From the NCBI GenBank assembly GCA_964405835.1, contig CAYOPN010000014.1, forward strand, positions 1-46,802: DNA of 46,802 nt, read 5' to 3'. Within the stretch, counting starts at the first letter, position 1; every line of letters begins with the position of its first letter. Source of the stretch: JAJVIP01 sp964405835 (lineage in GTDB: Bacteria > Elusimicrobiota > Elusimicrobia > F11). Made by a program: the position numbers and the translations under genes. Under the pieces are notes generated by a model. The model did no database searches and was not told where the DNA came from. It saw nothing but the letters and a program-made list of their open reading frames with translations. Below are positions 32,864 through 41,611 of the stretch, one piece after another.

Positions 32864-33321
32864 AAAAAATCCCGATCGGGCCTGAGGAGATGGGCCGGCT
32901 TTCCGCCGCGCTGCGCAAAGTGTCTTTCTTTCAGGGTATGTCGATGGGCGACTTGGAACGGTTCCTTAATATCACCGACCTGTACGAATTCTCTGCTGGA
33001 AAAACAATTTTTAAGAAAGGAGACGTGGGCGACGCGCTCTACATCGTCAATTCCGGACATGCCCGCGTCATCCAACGTGCCTTACCGATCCCGTTCTGGC
33101 CCGCCAAAACCATCGCCACATTGGAACCGGGGGACCTGTTCGGTGAGATGGCGCTGCTCGATCAGCCTCACCGCACCGCCACGGTCGTGGCCGATGGGCC
33201 AACAACGCTGTTCGTCATGTTGAACACCCACTTCAACGAGCTTCTGAACTCAAATCCCACTTTCTCAAGCGACCTTCGCCGCATCGCGCAGAAGCGCAAC
33301 TTCGAACGAAAGCACGCCTAA
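32860..33321 (+). CDS. Stand-alone cyclic nucleotide-binding-domain protein
   Basis: The 153-aa protein is a single CRP-type cyclic nucleotide-binding domain. The phosphate-binding cassette FGEMALLDQPHRTATV (about residues 94-109) holds Glu95 and Arg105, expected for cAMP-type ligands. No DNA-binding HTH or enzymatic domain follows, so it probably acts by protein contact. It ends the eight-gene cluster, and its stop overlaps the convergent RF-1-domain gene tail to tail. Confidence 0.88.
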   Translation: MKKIPIGPEEMGRLSAALRKVSFFQGMSMGDLERFLNITDLYEFSAGKTIFKKGDVGDALYIVNSGHARVIQRALPIPFWPAKTIATLEPGDLFGEMALLDQPHRTATVVADGPTTLFVMLNTHFNELLNSNPTFSSDLRRIAQKRNFERKHA

Positions 33322-33596
33322 AGAAATTTTTCCTCGATCTTATCCACCAATGTTCTCAGCGCAATAAACCGGTTGATGCTGCGTTCACGCTCACGCTGAC
33401 AGCGAACCATGATTTTTAGCGGCTTATAAATGAGTTGGACCGCATTCGAAGTTTTATTTTTCTTCTGCCCGCCTTTGCCGGAGCCTCTTGTGAATGTTTC
33501 CTCGATATCGCGCGGGTCGATGTTAAGGCGCTTTATCTTTTCCAATAACGCCGCGCGCTTGGATGCGGTGACCACCGATATTTCGTTGAGATTCAT
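33318..33596 (-). CDS. RF-1-domain (GGQ) peptidyl-tRNA hydrolase-like protein
   Basis: The 92-aa protein holds the release-factor catalytic motif GSGKGGQKKNKTSNAVQLIY (GGQ near residue 42-44) and little else. It lacks codon-recognition domains. Related ArfB/YaeJ and mitochondrial C12orf65 proteins rescue stalled ribosomes, but this one is shorter than ArfB and its C-terminus is acidic-basic mixed rather than a long basic tail. I chose the Met at 33596; an upstream in-frame extension is unlikely. A ribosome-rescue role is probable. Confidence 0.85.
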   Translation of the reverse strand: MNLNEISVVTASKRAALLEKIKRLNIDPRDIEETFTRGSGKGGQKKNKTSNAVQLIYKPLKIMVRCQRERERSINRFIALRTLVDKIEEKFL

Positions 33597-33634
33597 AAAG
33601 TGCAATTTACAAATGAAAAAGTAAGATCCCACCT

Positions 33635-33820
33635 ATGATTGACGAAACCCGCCTCGCTGAAATCAAGAAACGACTCAAGAGCAACGCCGATGGGGACCTT
33701 CAGTATCTGCTTGAGCAAGTGGAGACCCTCCAAAAGAAAAACGAGGTCCTTGCGCAACACGTTCTCGAACTGACCCAGGAAATGGAAAACACCAAATCGG
33801 ACTTCGGGAACAGCCGCTGA
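33635..33820 (+). CDS. Small coiled-coil protein
   Basis: The 61-aa protein is an almost continuous heptad-like helix (LQYLLEQVETLQKKNEVLAQHVLELTQEME). It is divergent from the RF-1-domain gene with a 38-bp gap and precedes the hydrolase by 8 bp, so it probably forms an operon with it. The function is unknown. Confidence 0.6.
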   Translation: MIDETRLAEIKKRLKSNADGDLQYLLEQVETLQKKNEVLAQHVLELTQEMENTKSDFGNSR

Positions 33821-33828
33821 ACAAAAAC

Positions 33829-34638
33829 ATGCCCCGGCCGCTTCTCATTCTGTTGATCATCACCTTTGCCCTTACGCTGGCGTGGATTTTTTTGCGATGG
33901 TTTGAGCAATCCAACCTTTATTATCCCGACAAAGAAGTCCTTTATCTGCCCTCGCACGTGCGCATGCCGTACGAAGATGTGACCTTCGAGGCCCCTGACG
34001 GAACCAAGCTTAATGGTTGGTACCTGCCGGCCACACCCGGAAAAACGACACTGCTTTTCTGCCATGGGAACGGCGGCAACATCAGCAACCGCATTCCGAA
34101 ACTTCAACGCCTTACGGGGCTGGGCGTAAACGTGTTTATTTTTGATTACGCCGGTTACGGCCGCAGCGAAGGACGCCCCTCGGAACAGGCGACCTACCGC
34201 GACACGCTGGCCGCCTATGCGTATCTGACGGAAAAACGCGGAGTTAATCCGGAAAACATCGTGGTCTATGGAGAATCGCTGGGTACCGCGATGGCGGTGG
34301 AACTCGCCACGCAAAAAACTCTGCGGGGCATGGTCCTCGAGAGCCCGTTCACATCGACCATCGCCATGGGGGAAATCATGTTGCCGTGGCTCCCCGTGCG
34401 TTGGATCGCCAAGTACCGGCACGACTCGCTTTCCAAAGTTCCGCGGCTGAACATCCCGCTCTTAGTGATGCACAGTCCGACGGATGAAGTCATTCCATTT
34501 GCGATGGGACGCGCGCTTTACGAAGCGGCCGGCGGAGAAAAGATTTTCGTGGAACTCACCGGTGGACACAACGACGGATACGAGCTTTCCGACGCAGATT
34601 ATAGGGGCGCATTGGAAAAATTTCTGAAACGTTCATGA
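33829..34638 (+). CDS. Membrane-anchored alpha/beta hydrolase (ABHD13/17-like)
   Basis: The 269-aa protein has an N-terminal membrane helix (about 4-22) and an alpha/beta hydrolase domain. The oxyanion-hole region is LLFCHGNGGN. The catalytic triad is Ser150 (GESLG), Asp219 (SPTDEVIP) and His247 (GGHNDG). It resembles ABHD13/ABHD17-type and Bem46 hydrolases of unknown bacterial substrate. Its stop overlaps the permease start by ATGA. Confidence 0.88.
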   Translation: MPRPLLILLIITFALTLAWIFLRWFEQSNLYYPDKEVLYLPSHVRMPYEDVTFEAPDGTKLNGWYLPATPGKTTLLFCHGNGGNISNRIPKLQRLTGLGVNVFIFDYAGYGRSEGRPSEQATYRDTLAAYAYLTEKRGVNPENIVVYGESLGTAMAVELATQKTLRGMVLESPFTSTIAMGEIMLPWLPVRWIAKYRHDSLSKVPRLNIPLLVMHSPTDEVIPFAMGRALYEAAGGEKIFVELTGGHNDGYELSDADYRGALEKFLKRS

Positions 34639-35915
34639 GCGCTCCTGCTCCCATACTTGCGCGGCGGCTGGGTCTTGGCGCGCTCGTATTAATCGGTGTC
34701 GGCGACATACTCGGCGCCGGCATCTACGCGCTGGTTGGAAAAGTGGTCGGCATCGCCGGGCCGGGCGCTTGGATTTCATTTCTCATTTCCGCAGCATTGG
34801 CGGCCGCCACCGGTCTTTCCTACGCCGAGCTTTCGTCCCGCATCCCGAAAAGCGCCGGGGCCGCCGCATATGCCGCGGCCGCGTTCAAGCAACCGATTGT
34901 GGCGTTTCTCGTGGGCTTTCTGGTGCTGGCGAGCGGCCTTACATCAACCGCCACTGTCGCGCTCGCGTTCTGGGGTTATCTCGAACTTCTTTTCCCGATG
35001 CCACAGCTCATGGCGGCCATCGCGCTGATCCTGATTTTGACCGCCGTTGCGTGGCGCGGCATCGCCGCTTCCGCCGGCACAAACAACGTGCTGACCTTGC
35101 TCGAAACAACGGGGATCCTTATTATTATCGGCGTCGGTTTTTCCCTAGCGGCACGCATGCACGCCTCCGATCTCTTTTCGCGCCTCGCTCCCACACCGGA
35201 GCTCACGCCTCTCATCACGGGCGCAACGCTCGCGTTTTACGCGTTCATCGGTTTTGAGGACCTCGCAAACTTGGCGGAGGAAGCCAAAGACCCGCAGCGC
35301 GATTTGCCGCGCGCCATTTTGATCGCGGTGGCATTCACGACCGTGCTCTACTTGGCCGTCATTGTGGTTGTGCTTTGGGTGATTCCGCTGCAGCAATCGG
35401 CCACATCCACGCGGCCGCTCTTGGACGTGCTCGCCGCGGCCGGAACGCCGTTACCGGCAGCGGGCTTTGCGGTGCTTGCTATCTGCGCGATCACCAACAC
35501 GGGACTCGCAAATTTCGTGATGGTCTCACGACTGCTCTACGGAATGGCGGCCCAAGGCCTGGTCCCGCGCGCACTCGGACGCGTGCATCCGGTGCATCAA
35601 ACGCCGTGGGTGTCCGTGTTGGTCGCGGCCGGGCTCACACTGCTATTGGTTGTGACCGGCGGCACGCGCTTACTCGCGCAGACCACAAGTCTGTTGCTCG
35701 TGATCGTTTTCTCGATGGTGCACGTGAGTTTGATCCGCGTGCGGCGCCTCAATGGCCGTGAATCTGCGCCATTTCGCGTCCCGCGGTTTGTGCCGTGGAC
35801 AGGACTCCTGGTCAGCGCGCTACTAATGTTTCATTTCCCAGCGGACGTTTTTCTGCGAGCGGGCGTAATTCTGCTCGTGGGAGGCGGTCTCTATTTGGTT
35901 TTTAGAAGCAAGTAG
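34635..35915 (+). CDS. Amino acid permease (APC superfamily)
   Basis: The 426-aa protein has about twelve membrane helices and the APC N-terminal signature (LIGVGDILGAGIYALVG, the unwound TM1 glycine motif). A SAGAAAYAAAAF-type TM3 region and FYAFIGFEDLANLAEEAKDP (TM6 region) follow. These features indicate a cation- or proton-coupled amino acid transporter; the specific substrate is unknown. It is coupled to the hydrolase by ATGA. The gene ends convergently with the SRPBCC gene, the two stop regions overlapping by about 25 bp. Confidence 0.9.
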   Translation: MSAPAPILARRLGLGALVLIGVGDILGAGIYALVGKVVGIAGPGAWISFLISAALAAATGLSYAELSSRIPKSAGAAAYAAAAFKQPIVAFLVGFLVLASGLTSTATVALAFWGYLELLFPMPQLMAAIALILILTAVAWRGIAASAGTNNVLTLLETTGILIIIGVGFSLAARMHASDLFSRLAPTPELTPLITGATLAFYAFIGFEDLANLAEEAKDPQRDLPRAILIAVAFTTVLYLAVIVVVLWVIPLQQSATSTRPLLDVLAAAGTPLPAAGFAVLAICAITNTGLANFVMVSRLLYGMAAQGLVPRALGRVHPVHQTPWVSVLVAAGLTLLLVVTGGTRLLAQTTSLLLVIVFSMVHVSLIRVRRLNGRESAPFRVPRFVPWTGLLVSALLMFHFPADVFLRAGVILLVGGGLYLVFRSK

Positions 35916-36850
35916 TCTTCCAGTTTGTCGAACGAGCCGGTCCAGCCCTGCGTCATGCCTGCGCGTCCCTTAATGAAAGTCTCCATCTCTTCCTTGGTGG
36001 CTTTGCCGACAACTTCCCAGGTGACCGTCACACGCGTCCGGTTCGACGCTTCTTCTGTGAATTTGACGTTGGTCTGCATGGTCTCGGGCCACGTGGGCGC
36101 CATCGGGTGGCGTGACACATTGCCTTTCTCGTCGGTGAATTGCTGCGTGTAAACGAGCACGGGTTTCTCCACTTTGCTGTACGCGGCGCGGCCGTACATG
36201 GTCATGCCGCCGTTATCAGCCGCCATTGAATAGAAGGTCTTTCCACCCGACTTGATGTCCGCTTGGAGGAACTTCATGTTGAAACCGGTCGGCGCGAGCC
36301 ACTTCGAGAAATGATCGGGCTTCGTCCACATGTCCCACATGACGTCCAACGGCACGTCGAACGCGCGGTTGATCACAAAGACCTCTTTGCCCAAAGATTG
36401 TTTTTCCAGATATTCGGCGAAACGGTCCCAGGTCGCGTCTCCGCCCGCTTTCTTGATGAACCCGCGGGTTTGCTCGGCGTCTGCCGGGGTCGGGCAGGCC
36501 ATCGTCATGTCCATTTTCGTTCCGCCTTTTACTTCGGAAAAAAGCACAGTGACGCGGAAGAGCGGTTTGCGTTCGTCATTGCCGCCGTGGTCGTAGACCA
36601 TTTTTTTGTGGGTCTCAATTTCGAGGAAACGGGTCTTGTTCACGTAATCGGCGCCGTTGGGTCCATGCATCGTGTAATGCCACATGCCGCCAACCTTAAA
36701 GTCTTTGCTGTGGGACGTGATAGTGAAGCCGCGCGGCCCCCACCATTGCCCTGCTTGTTTCGGATCGGTCCAAGCTTCCCAGACGGTCTTTACCGGCGCT
36801 GCAAAGACGCGCGTTAGCTTTATTTCGTTGGATGTTGTTTGGGTGGTCAT
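35891..36850 (-). CDS. Tandem SRPBCC (AHSA1/START-like) protein
   Basis: The 319-aa protein contains two complete AHSA1-type SRPBCC domains in one chain. Each begins with the family pattern (VFAAPVKTVWEAWTDPKQAGQWWGP, then AFDVPLDVMWDMWTKPDHFSKWLAP) and ends in a DATWDRF/GSFDKLEDYL-type helix. These folds bind hydrophobic ligands; family members also stimulate HSP90. A fused pair is less common than a single domain. I chose the start at 36850 because AAGGAAGG lies upstream; a longer frame to 36997 has no such site. Confidence 0.88.
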   Translation of the reverse strand: MTTQTTSNEIKLTRVFAAPVKTVWEAWTDPKQAGQWWGPRGFTITSHSKDFKVGGMWHYTMHGPNGADYVNKTRFLEIETHKKMVYDHGGNDERKPLFRVTVLFSEVKGGTKMDMTMACPTPADAEQTRGFIKKAGGDATWDRFAEYLEKQSLGKEVFVINRAFDVPLDVMWDMWTKPDHFSKWLAPTGFNMKFLQADIKSGGKTFYSMAADNGGMTMYGRAAYSKVEKPVLVYTQQFTDEKGNVSRHPMAPTWPETMQTNVKFTEEASNRTRVTVTWEVVGKATKEEMETFIKGRAGMTQGWTGSFDKLEDYLLLKTK

Positions 36851-36972
36851 GTTTTCCTTCCTTTGGTCATTTTTGATGTCACCGGATGTTAATAATTCAA
36901 GCCGTGAATACGGCACAAATGCCAATCGATCAAGAACATTGAAAGTGGGGCGTTTCCAGTTATCTTTGGGTG

Positions 36973-37308
36973 ATGAAAATAAAACGCCTATTCGCACCGG
37001 CAGCCCTGGTTTTGATGCTCAGCCAATTTTTCCACCCCGCCAAAGCCGGCCTTCTCCCTCCCGATAGCGACCTATTTCCCGTTATTGTGAACGTCGAGAG
37101 ACCCGCCGTTATCTCTTTTACCGTCAGCGTGAATGACCGGCCTGCGGCCCAAGGTAAGACCAGCAAAGGCATTGGCTTTGTTGAAATTCCCAAACCAGCA
37201 CCGGGCGATACCGTGAAAATGACCCTTGGAGACAAACGGGAGAAAAACCAAGTTATGCCGAATAAAGCCGATAAGATGACTTTCAACTTTAAGGTCCTAA
37301 TACGATGA
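36973..37308 (+). CDS. Secreted protein of unknown function
   Basis: The 111-aa protein has a signal peptide (about 1-23, ending HPAKA) followed by a beta-rich domain (FPVIVNVERPAVISFTV), with small charged loops. It is divergent from the SRPBCC gene and overlaps the next secreted protein by ATGA. No family is recognised. Confidence 0.65.
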   Translation: MKIKRLFAPAALVLMLSQFFHPAKAGLLPPDSDLFPVIVNVERPAVISFTVSVNDRPAAQGKTSKGIGFVEIPKPAPGDTVKMTLGDKREKNQVMPNKADKMTFNFKVLIR

Positions 37309-37649
37309 AAAACCTTCTTGGCGTGGCCCTCCTGGTGGCGTTATTGGTCCCATCGGCGATGGCCGTTAATCTTTCATCCAATCAACAGTCGCGTATTATT
37401 GTCACCGCCCTAGGGAAAAGCAGCACCGCCAAGTCCCCATTGGCTGGTATGGGTTTTAAAGTTTTCGTAAATGGGCAGCACCTTGGCGATGGTGTAATCA
37501 ATGCGGAAGGTCTTGGCACGGCGTGGATCGGAATGCCCGCCAGCAGGTCGGTCGTGAAAGTGGTGCTCGCCAACAACACGGTCAAAGAGACACTCATCCC
37601 CGACGATCAATTCGCCGCCGAACAACTGTTCTTCGAATTCAAGCAGTAA
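37305..37649 (+). CDS. Secreted protein of unknown function, partner of the preceding gene
   Basis: The 114-aa protein has a signal peptide (about 1-20, ending SAMA) and a beta-sandwich-like domain. GMGFKVFVNGQHLGDGVINAEGLGTAWIGMP resembles exported carboxypeptidase-regulatory or Ig-like modules that present loops on the cell surface. It overlaps the upstream secreted gene by 4 nt, so the two are probably made together. The function is unknown. Confidence 0.65.
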   Translation: MKNLLGVALLVALLVPSAMAVNLSSNQQSRIIVTALGKSSTAKSPLAGMGFKVFVNGQHLGDGVINAEGLGTAWIGMPASRSVVKVVLANNTVKETLIPDDQFAAEQLFFEFKQ

Positions 37650-37665
37650 CCCTCCAATCCACCTT

Positions 37666-38331
37666 CTACCCAGCTAGAGCTTCAAAAACGCGCAACGCCG
37701 CGTAGGCGTCATTGGCGGCATAGAGGACTTGTTGATCGGAAAGATGGCGGTGCATCCAATTGGATGTGCCGATTTTTTTGGACTTCCGGAACCGGCGCTC
37801 AAAACAGATGGCCACGGCCACTTTGACCCCCACGCCACGCCCGTAACCACTCTTCGCGAACAACGTCTCCAGGTCCAACACCGACACGGGGGTCACATGC
37901 AGCTTGGCGCGCACGCGTTTGACATCATCGCCGAGCCCGAAACCCACTTTTTTCAACGAAGCCAATCCAATCAAAGCGCCCACGACCTTGCGGATTTCGG
38001 GAAGGTGCAATGTGAAAACAAATGTCCTCTCGGGGGACGCAAACTGGGCCACATGAGGCCCGCTCGATGTTTCTCCGCGCAAAAAAGTGGGCTTCGACTC
38101 GGTGTCAAACCCGACAACCTGCAATTGGGACAACTCTTCGTAGGCGCGCCGCGCTCCCTCTGGTGTGGTGACCACCACAATATTGTCGGGGCTGACACCG
38201 TCAAACCACGGCAGCGCCTGAATTTCTTCGCGGCTCGGCCACTGGCGGGGCCGGGAACTGGCGTCACCACCAAACAGACGCGGGAACAAACGGGCCAACC
38301 AACGCCGCAAGAAAGAGGTCCTTAATAGCAT
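37666..38331 (-). CDS. RNase D-like 3'-5' exonuclease (DEDD family)
   Basis: The 221-aa protein carries DEDD exonuclease motifs: VVGFDTES (Asp76 and Glu78), VGFGLGDDVKRV and a C-terminal YAANDAYAALRVFEAL with the final Tyr/Asp pair. This fits the RNase D/Werner exonuclease type. No HRDC domain is present. It probably trims RNA or DNA 3' ends. It is divergent from the FkbM operon, 41 bp apart, and convergent with the secreted proteins. Confidence 0.88.
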   Translation of the reverse strand: MLLRTSFLRRWLARLFPRLFGGDASSRPRQWPSREEIQALPWFDGVSPDNIVVVTTPEGARRAYEELSQLQVVGFDTESKPTFLRGETSSGPHVAQFASPERTFVFTLHLPEIRKVVGALIGLASLKKVGFGLGDDVKRVRAKLHVTPVSVLDLETLFAKSGYGRGVGVKVAVAICFERRFRKSKKIGTSNWMHRHLSDQQVLYAANDAYAALRVFEALAG

Positions 38332-38372
38332 TGGCGTATTCTACTCCTCCTCCGTGCTAATATCGCCGGAAT

Positions 38373-39143
38373 ATGGCCCTCTTAGCCCACCGTTCCGCCG
38401 GCAAGATCCTCGGCGCCGCCTTTCAAAAACGCCACTACGTCGCGCTTGGGAAAATGGCGATGCAGTCCGCGGATTTCTGGGATACGCTCTCGCGCTATTT
38501 GACAGGAAAAGGAAGTTACCCCCACCGCTTTGAAGTCCGCACGCCAACCGGTCTTATTCGCCCCACGCTCTACTCCTATTATGACTTGCTCACGCTGAAC
38601 GAAATCTTTTTTCGCGGCGACTATTTGAGCGGCCCCGATGACCGCGTGATTCTGGACATCGGATCAAACATCGGACTCAGCGCGCTTTACTTCCTCTCGC
38701 GCAGCCCCGACGCGCGCTGTTATCTCTATGAGCCCGATCCGCGCAACGTGGAACGGCTTAAAGACAATCTCAAAGACCATTCGGTCCGGACGCTAATCAA
38801 CGATTGCGCGGTCGCCGACCAGGAAGGCATCGTGCGTTTCGGTCTCGATGAAACCTCGGGCCGCTACGGCGGACTTAAGGTGGACTTCGGAAAATTCACG
38901 ACGGTGCAATGCGTGCACATCAACTCGGTCCTAAAGCGCGTGCTGGCCGAGAACGACCACATCGACATTCTGAAAATCGACACCGAGGGCGTTGAGATCC
39001 CCACCGTGGCCGCCATCGACCGCGCCTATCTTCCAAAAATCCGGAAAATCTATATCGAAGCCGAACCCACAACCAAACTCCACCCCGAATTTTTTCATCA
39101 ACACCAATATGGGACCGTGTGCCAGCTGACGGCCAAATCATGA
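38373..39143 (+). CDS. FkbM-family methyltransferase
   Basis: The 256-aa protein has a SAM-binding core with VILDIGSNIGLSALYF (motif I), a YEPDPRNVERLKDN motif and the FkbM-typical DILKIDTEGVEIP. FkbM enzymes usually O-methylate sugars or polyketides. It starts an overlapping operon of envelope genes, so a glycan substrate is plausible. Its stop overlaps the next start by ATGA. Confidence 0.9.
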   Translation: MALLAHRSAGKILGAAFQKRHYVALGKMAMQSADFWDTLSRYLTGKGSYPHRFEVRTPTGLIRPTLYSYYDLLTLNEIFFRGDYLSGPDDRVILDIGSNIGLSALYFLSRSPDARCYLYEPDPRNVERLKDNLKDHSVRTLINDCAVADQEGIVRFGLDETSGRYGGLKVDFGKFTTVQCVHINSVLKRVLAENDHIDILKIDTEGVEIPTVAAIDRAYLPKIRKIYIEAEPTTKLHPEFFHQHQYGTVCQLTAKS

Positions 39144-39826
39144 CCGAAGACATCGACAACGCTTACGCAACCTGGAAAGGTTGGGGAGATCCGGCCGCCA
39201 CCAAACCCGGCGAGAAAGAGATCTGGGACGAACTTCACCGGATCGTGGGGCTTAAATCCGGGCAGCGTTTGCTCGAAATCGGATTCGGCCAGGGCTCGCA
39301 TTTGCATTACTGCAAGTCGAAGGGGATCGTGGGCGTGGGGATTGAACAGAACAAGACCGGCCTCGACATCGCGCGCGCGGCCGGACTGGATGTTTATCTG
39401 GGCACCACCAAAAATTTGCCGGGGCAGGAGCGCGTGTTTGACGTCATCGCGGCCTTCGATGTGATTGAGCACATCCCGGTGAACGAATTGGTCCCGCTGA
39501 TAAAGGAACTCCGCACATTTCTAAAGCCCAACGGAAAAATGTTGCTCTCATTCCCCAACGGCGCGAGCCCGTTCGGCCGGCTCCATCAACATGGCGACCT
39601 GACCCACATCAACGCGTTCAACCGCAGCAGCATCGAACAGCTGTGCATCGCGACCGGCCTCGAAATCATTCATTTCGGCGATTACCCGGAATATTTCGAG
39701 GCCCGCACAATAAAGCAAAAGCTCAAAGTGCCGGTCCGCCGGTTCGTTCGCGCGGTAATAAAAAAGGCCGTGAATGCCTATTTCGATCATCCGCTTGGCC
39801 TCTCGGTGGTGGCCGTTCTGAAATGA
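39140..39826 (+). CDS. Class I SAM-dependent methyltransferase
   Basis: The 228-aa protein has motif I (LLEIGFGQGSHLHYC), FDVIAAFDVIEHIP, and post-motif GKMLLSFPNG, typical of Methyltransf_11/23 enzymes often seen in O-antigen or glycan clusters. I chose the ATG at 39140, which overlaps the FkbM stop. Its own stop overlaps the YfhO-like start by ATGA. The substrate is unknown; envelope polysaccharide is likely from context. Confidence 0.9.
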   Translation: MTEDIDNAYATWKGWGDPAATKPGEKEIWDELHRIVGLKSGQRLLEIGFGQGSHLHYCKSKGIVGVGIEQNKTGLDIARAAGLDVYLGTTKNLPGQERVFDVIAAFDVIEHIPVNELVPLIKELRTFLKPNGKMLLSFPNGASPFGRLHQHGDLTHINAFNRSSIEQLCIATGLEIIHFGDYPEYFEARTIKQKLKVPVRRFVRAVIKKAVNAYFDHPLGLSVVAVLK

Positions 39827-41604
39827 TCTGGGCCATTGTGGGCGGCGCGCTGTTTACGCTCGTATATTGGCACCGGTTGCTCGTGTTCTCGCAGCTCCCG
39901 TTTGACGGCAACATGCTGCGGCTCTTTTTTCCGTCATGGGTGATCGGCAAAACCATGCTTGCAGACGGCTTCTCGCTTTTGTGGGACCCGTACCGGAACC
40001 TGGGCCAACCATTCCTGGCCGATCCGCAGAATCAAGCGCTTTATCCGGTCCGTTTCCTTTCGCTTATCGCCGAGTATTTGACCTACCAACGCCTGTTCGT
40101 GGTTTTCCACACGTTGCTTGCGGCCGCGCCGGCCGCGCTCTTGGCCAAACGATTAGCCAAAGACCACGAGGACCTGACGGTCCCCTTCTTCGCGGCGCTC
40201 GCGGCCGGTTTTAACGGGCTCCTGCTCGCGCGCGTGACGCTTCCGTCGCACTACGCGGCGATGGCATGGGTCCCCTGCGCGCTGTATTTTCTTACGACCG
40301 CGCGCCCGACCTTGCTCGCGCTCGCGCTCGCCGCGCAATGGATGGCCGGTTTTCCGCCGTTTTTTATTTTGACGCTGGTGATATTGCTCGGGAGTGCGTT
40401 AATTTCAAACGACCGGAAAGCATCGCTACTTTGTCTCGGCAAAGGCGCCGCGCTCGGACTGGGGCTTTCGGCCGTGCAATGGGTACCGTTTCTTGAGCTG
40501 ATGCAAGAATCGGCGCGCGGCGTGTTCCTGCCGGCCGGTCAGGCGACGGAATTTTCACTGCATCCGCTAGAACTTCTGCGCCAAGCGGCGCTGCCCGCGT
40601 TTCTTCACGACCGTTTCCCGACCGTGACCTCTTCCGATATTGCAATCACTGGGTTTTATTTGGGGCCGGTCGCGCTCGGCCTCGCGGCGTGGGCCGCGAT
40701 CAAAGGCGGACGGACCGGTCGATGGCTCGCAGGCGCGGCGCTCGCGGCCTTTGTTCTGGCGCTCGGCGAACACATCAAAATTTACAACCACATTCCGTTC
40801 ATCACTATTTTCCGGTTCCCCGCGAATTGGCTGCTGCCAGCCACTACAGCCTTGGCTGCTGCAGCTGTGCTTGGCCTTTCGCTTGTTCCCAATAAGAACT
40901 TGCGCTGGGCGCTTTTCGCTCTGGCCGCGCTCGACCTGCTGTCCTTTTCGCTCCCGATGCGCACGCCGTGGGGCCAGCCGTCTTTTTTCAACGAGACGCC
41001 ATTGCGCGCTCATGGGCTTGAGACCGCTGTGCGCGGTACACGGATTTTCCACACGGCCTCCATCGTGGACAACGCGCACACATGGAAACTCGACTCCGGA
41101 GAGGCGTGGCTCGCCATGAAAGGGGCGCTTGTTCCGTCCATCGGGACCGCTTACGGCATCGAAGAAGCGGCCAGCTACAGCGTGCTTGTGTCCGCGCGCC
41201 ACCTGGCGTTTTTGCGGCGGCTCAACCAGGGACCAGAAACATCAGCACTCTTTGATATGGCTGGCATCAACAAAATTATTTCCGCGTCCGCCAAGGCCGG
41301 CCAATCGCCGGCGCTCGCGGATTTTACGGTGCGCGAAAATGCGGGCGCGCTTCCGCGCCAATTTTTTCTGAACGACGGCACGGCGGTGGCCTCGTGGGCC
41401 TACTTCCCGGGCTGGCGCGCCACGGTGGACGGTCAAAAGCGCCTCGTCACACCGTATGAAAACGAATTTCCGAGCGTGGTCGCGGGGCCCGGCAAACACG
41501 ACGTGCGTTTCACGTATACCCCAAACTCGTTTCGCATCGGCCTCGCGCTATCGCTTTTGACGTCGATGATCGCGGTCGCACTCTTTGTAAGATACAGGGC
41601 GTAA
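39823..41604 (+). CDS. YfhO-family polytopic membrane protein
   Basis: The 593-aa protein has about a dozen membrane helices, followed by an extracytoplasmic domain ending in the YfhO-type SWAYFPGWRATVDGQKR. The family is linked to glycosylation of envelope polymers, for example lipoteichoic acid in Gram-positives. The N-terminus (DGNMLRLFFPSWV) resembles GT-C glycosyltransferases, where an acidic residue in the first loop is catalytic. Overlaps join it to the methyltransferase. Confidence 0.85.
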   Translation: MIWAIVGGALFTLVYWHRLLVFSQLPFDGNMLRLFFPSWVIGKTMLADGFSLLWDPYRNLGQPFLADPQNQALYPVRFLSLIAEYLTYQRLFVVFHTLLAAAPAALLAKRLAKDHEDLTVPFFAALAAGFNGLLLARVTLPSHYAAMAWVPCALYFLTTARPTLLALALAAQWMAGFPPFFILTLVILLGSALISNDRKASLLCLGKGAALGLGLSAVQWVPFLELMQESARGVFLPAGQATEFSLHPLELLRQAALPAFLHDRFPTVTSSDIAITGFYLGPVALGLAAWAAIKGGRTGRWLAGAALAAFVLALGEHIKIYNHIPFITIFRFPANWLLPATTALAAAAVLGLSLVPNKNLRWALFALAALDLLSFSLPMRTPWGQPSFFNETPLRAHGLETAVRGTRIFHTASIVDNAHTWKLDSGEAWLAMKGALVPSIGTAYGIEEAASYSVLVSARHLAFLRRLNQGPETSALFDMAGINKIISASAKAGQSPALADFTVRENAGALPRQFFLNDGTAVASWAYFPGWRATVDGQKRLVTPYENEFPSVVAGPGKHDVRFTYTPNSFRIGLALSLLTSMIAVALFVRYRA

Positions 41605-41611
41605 ATCCCCT

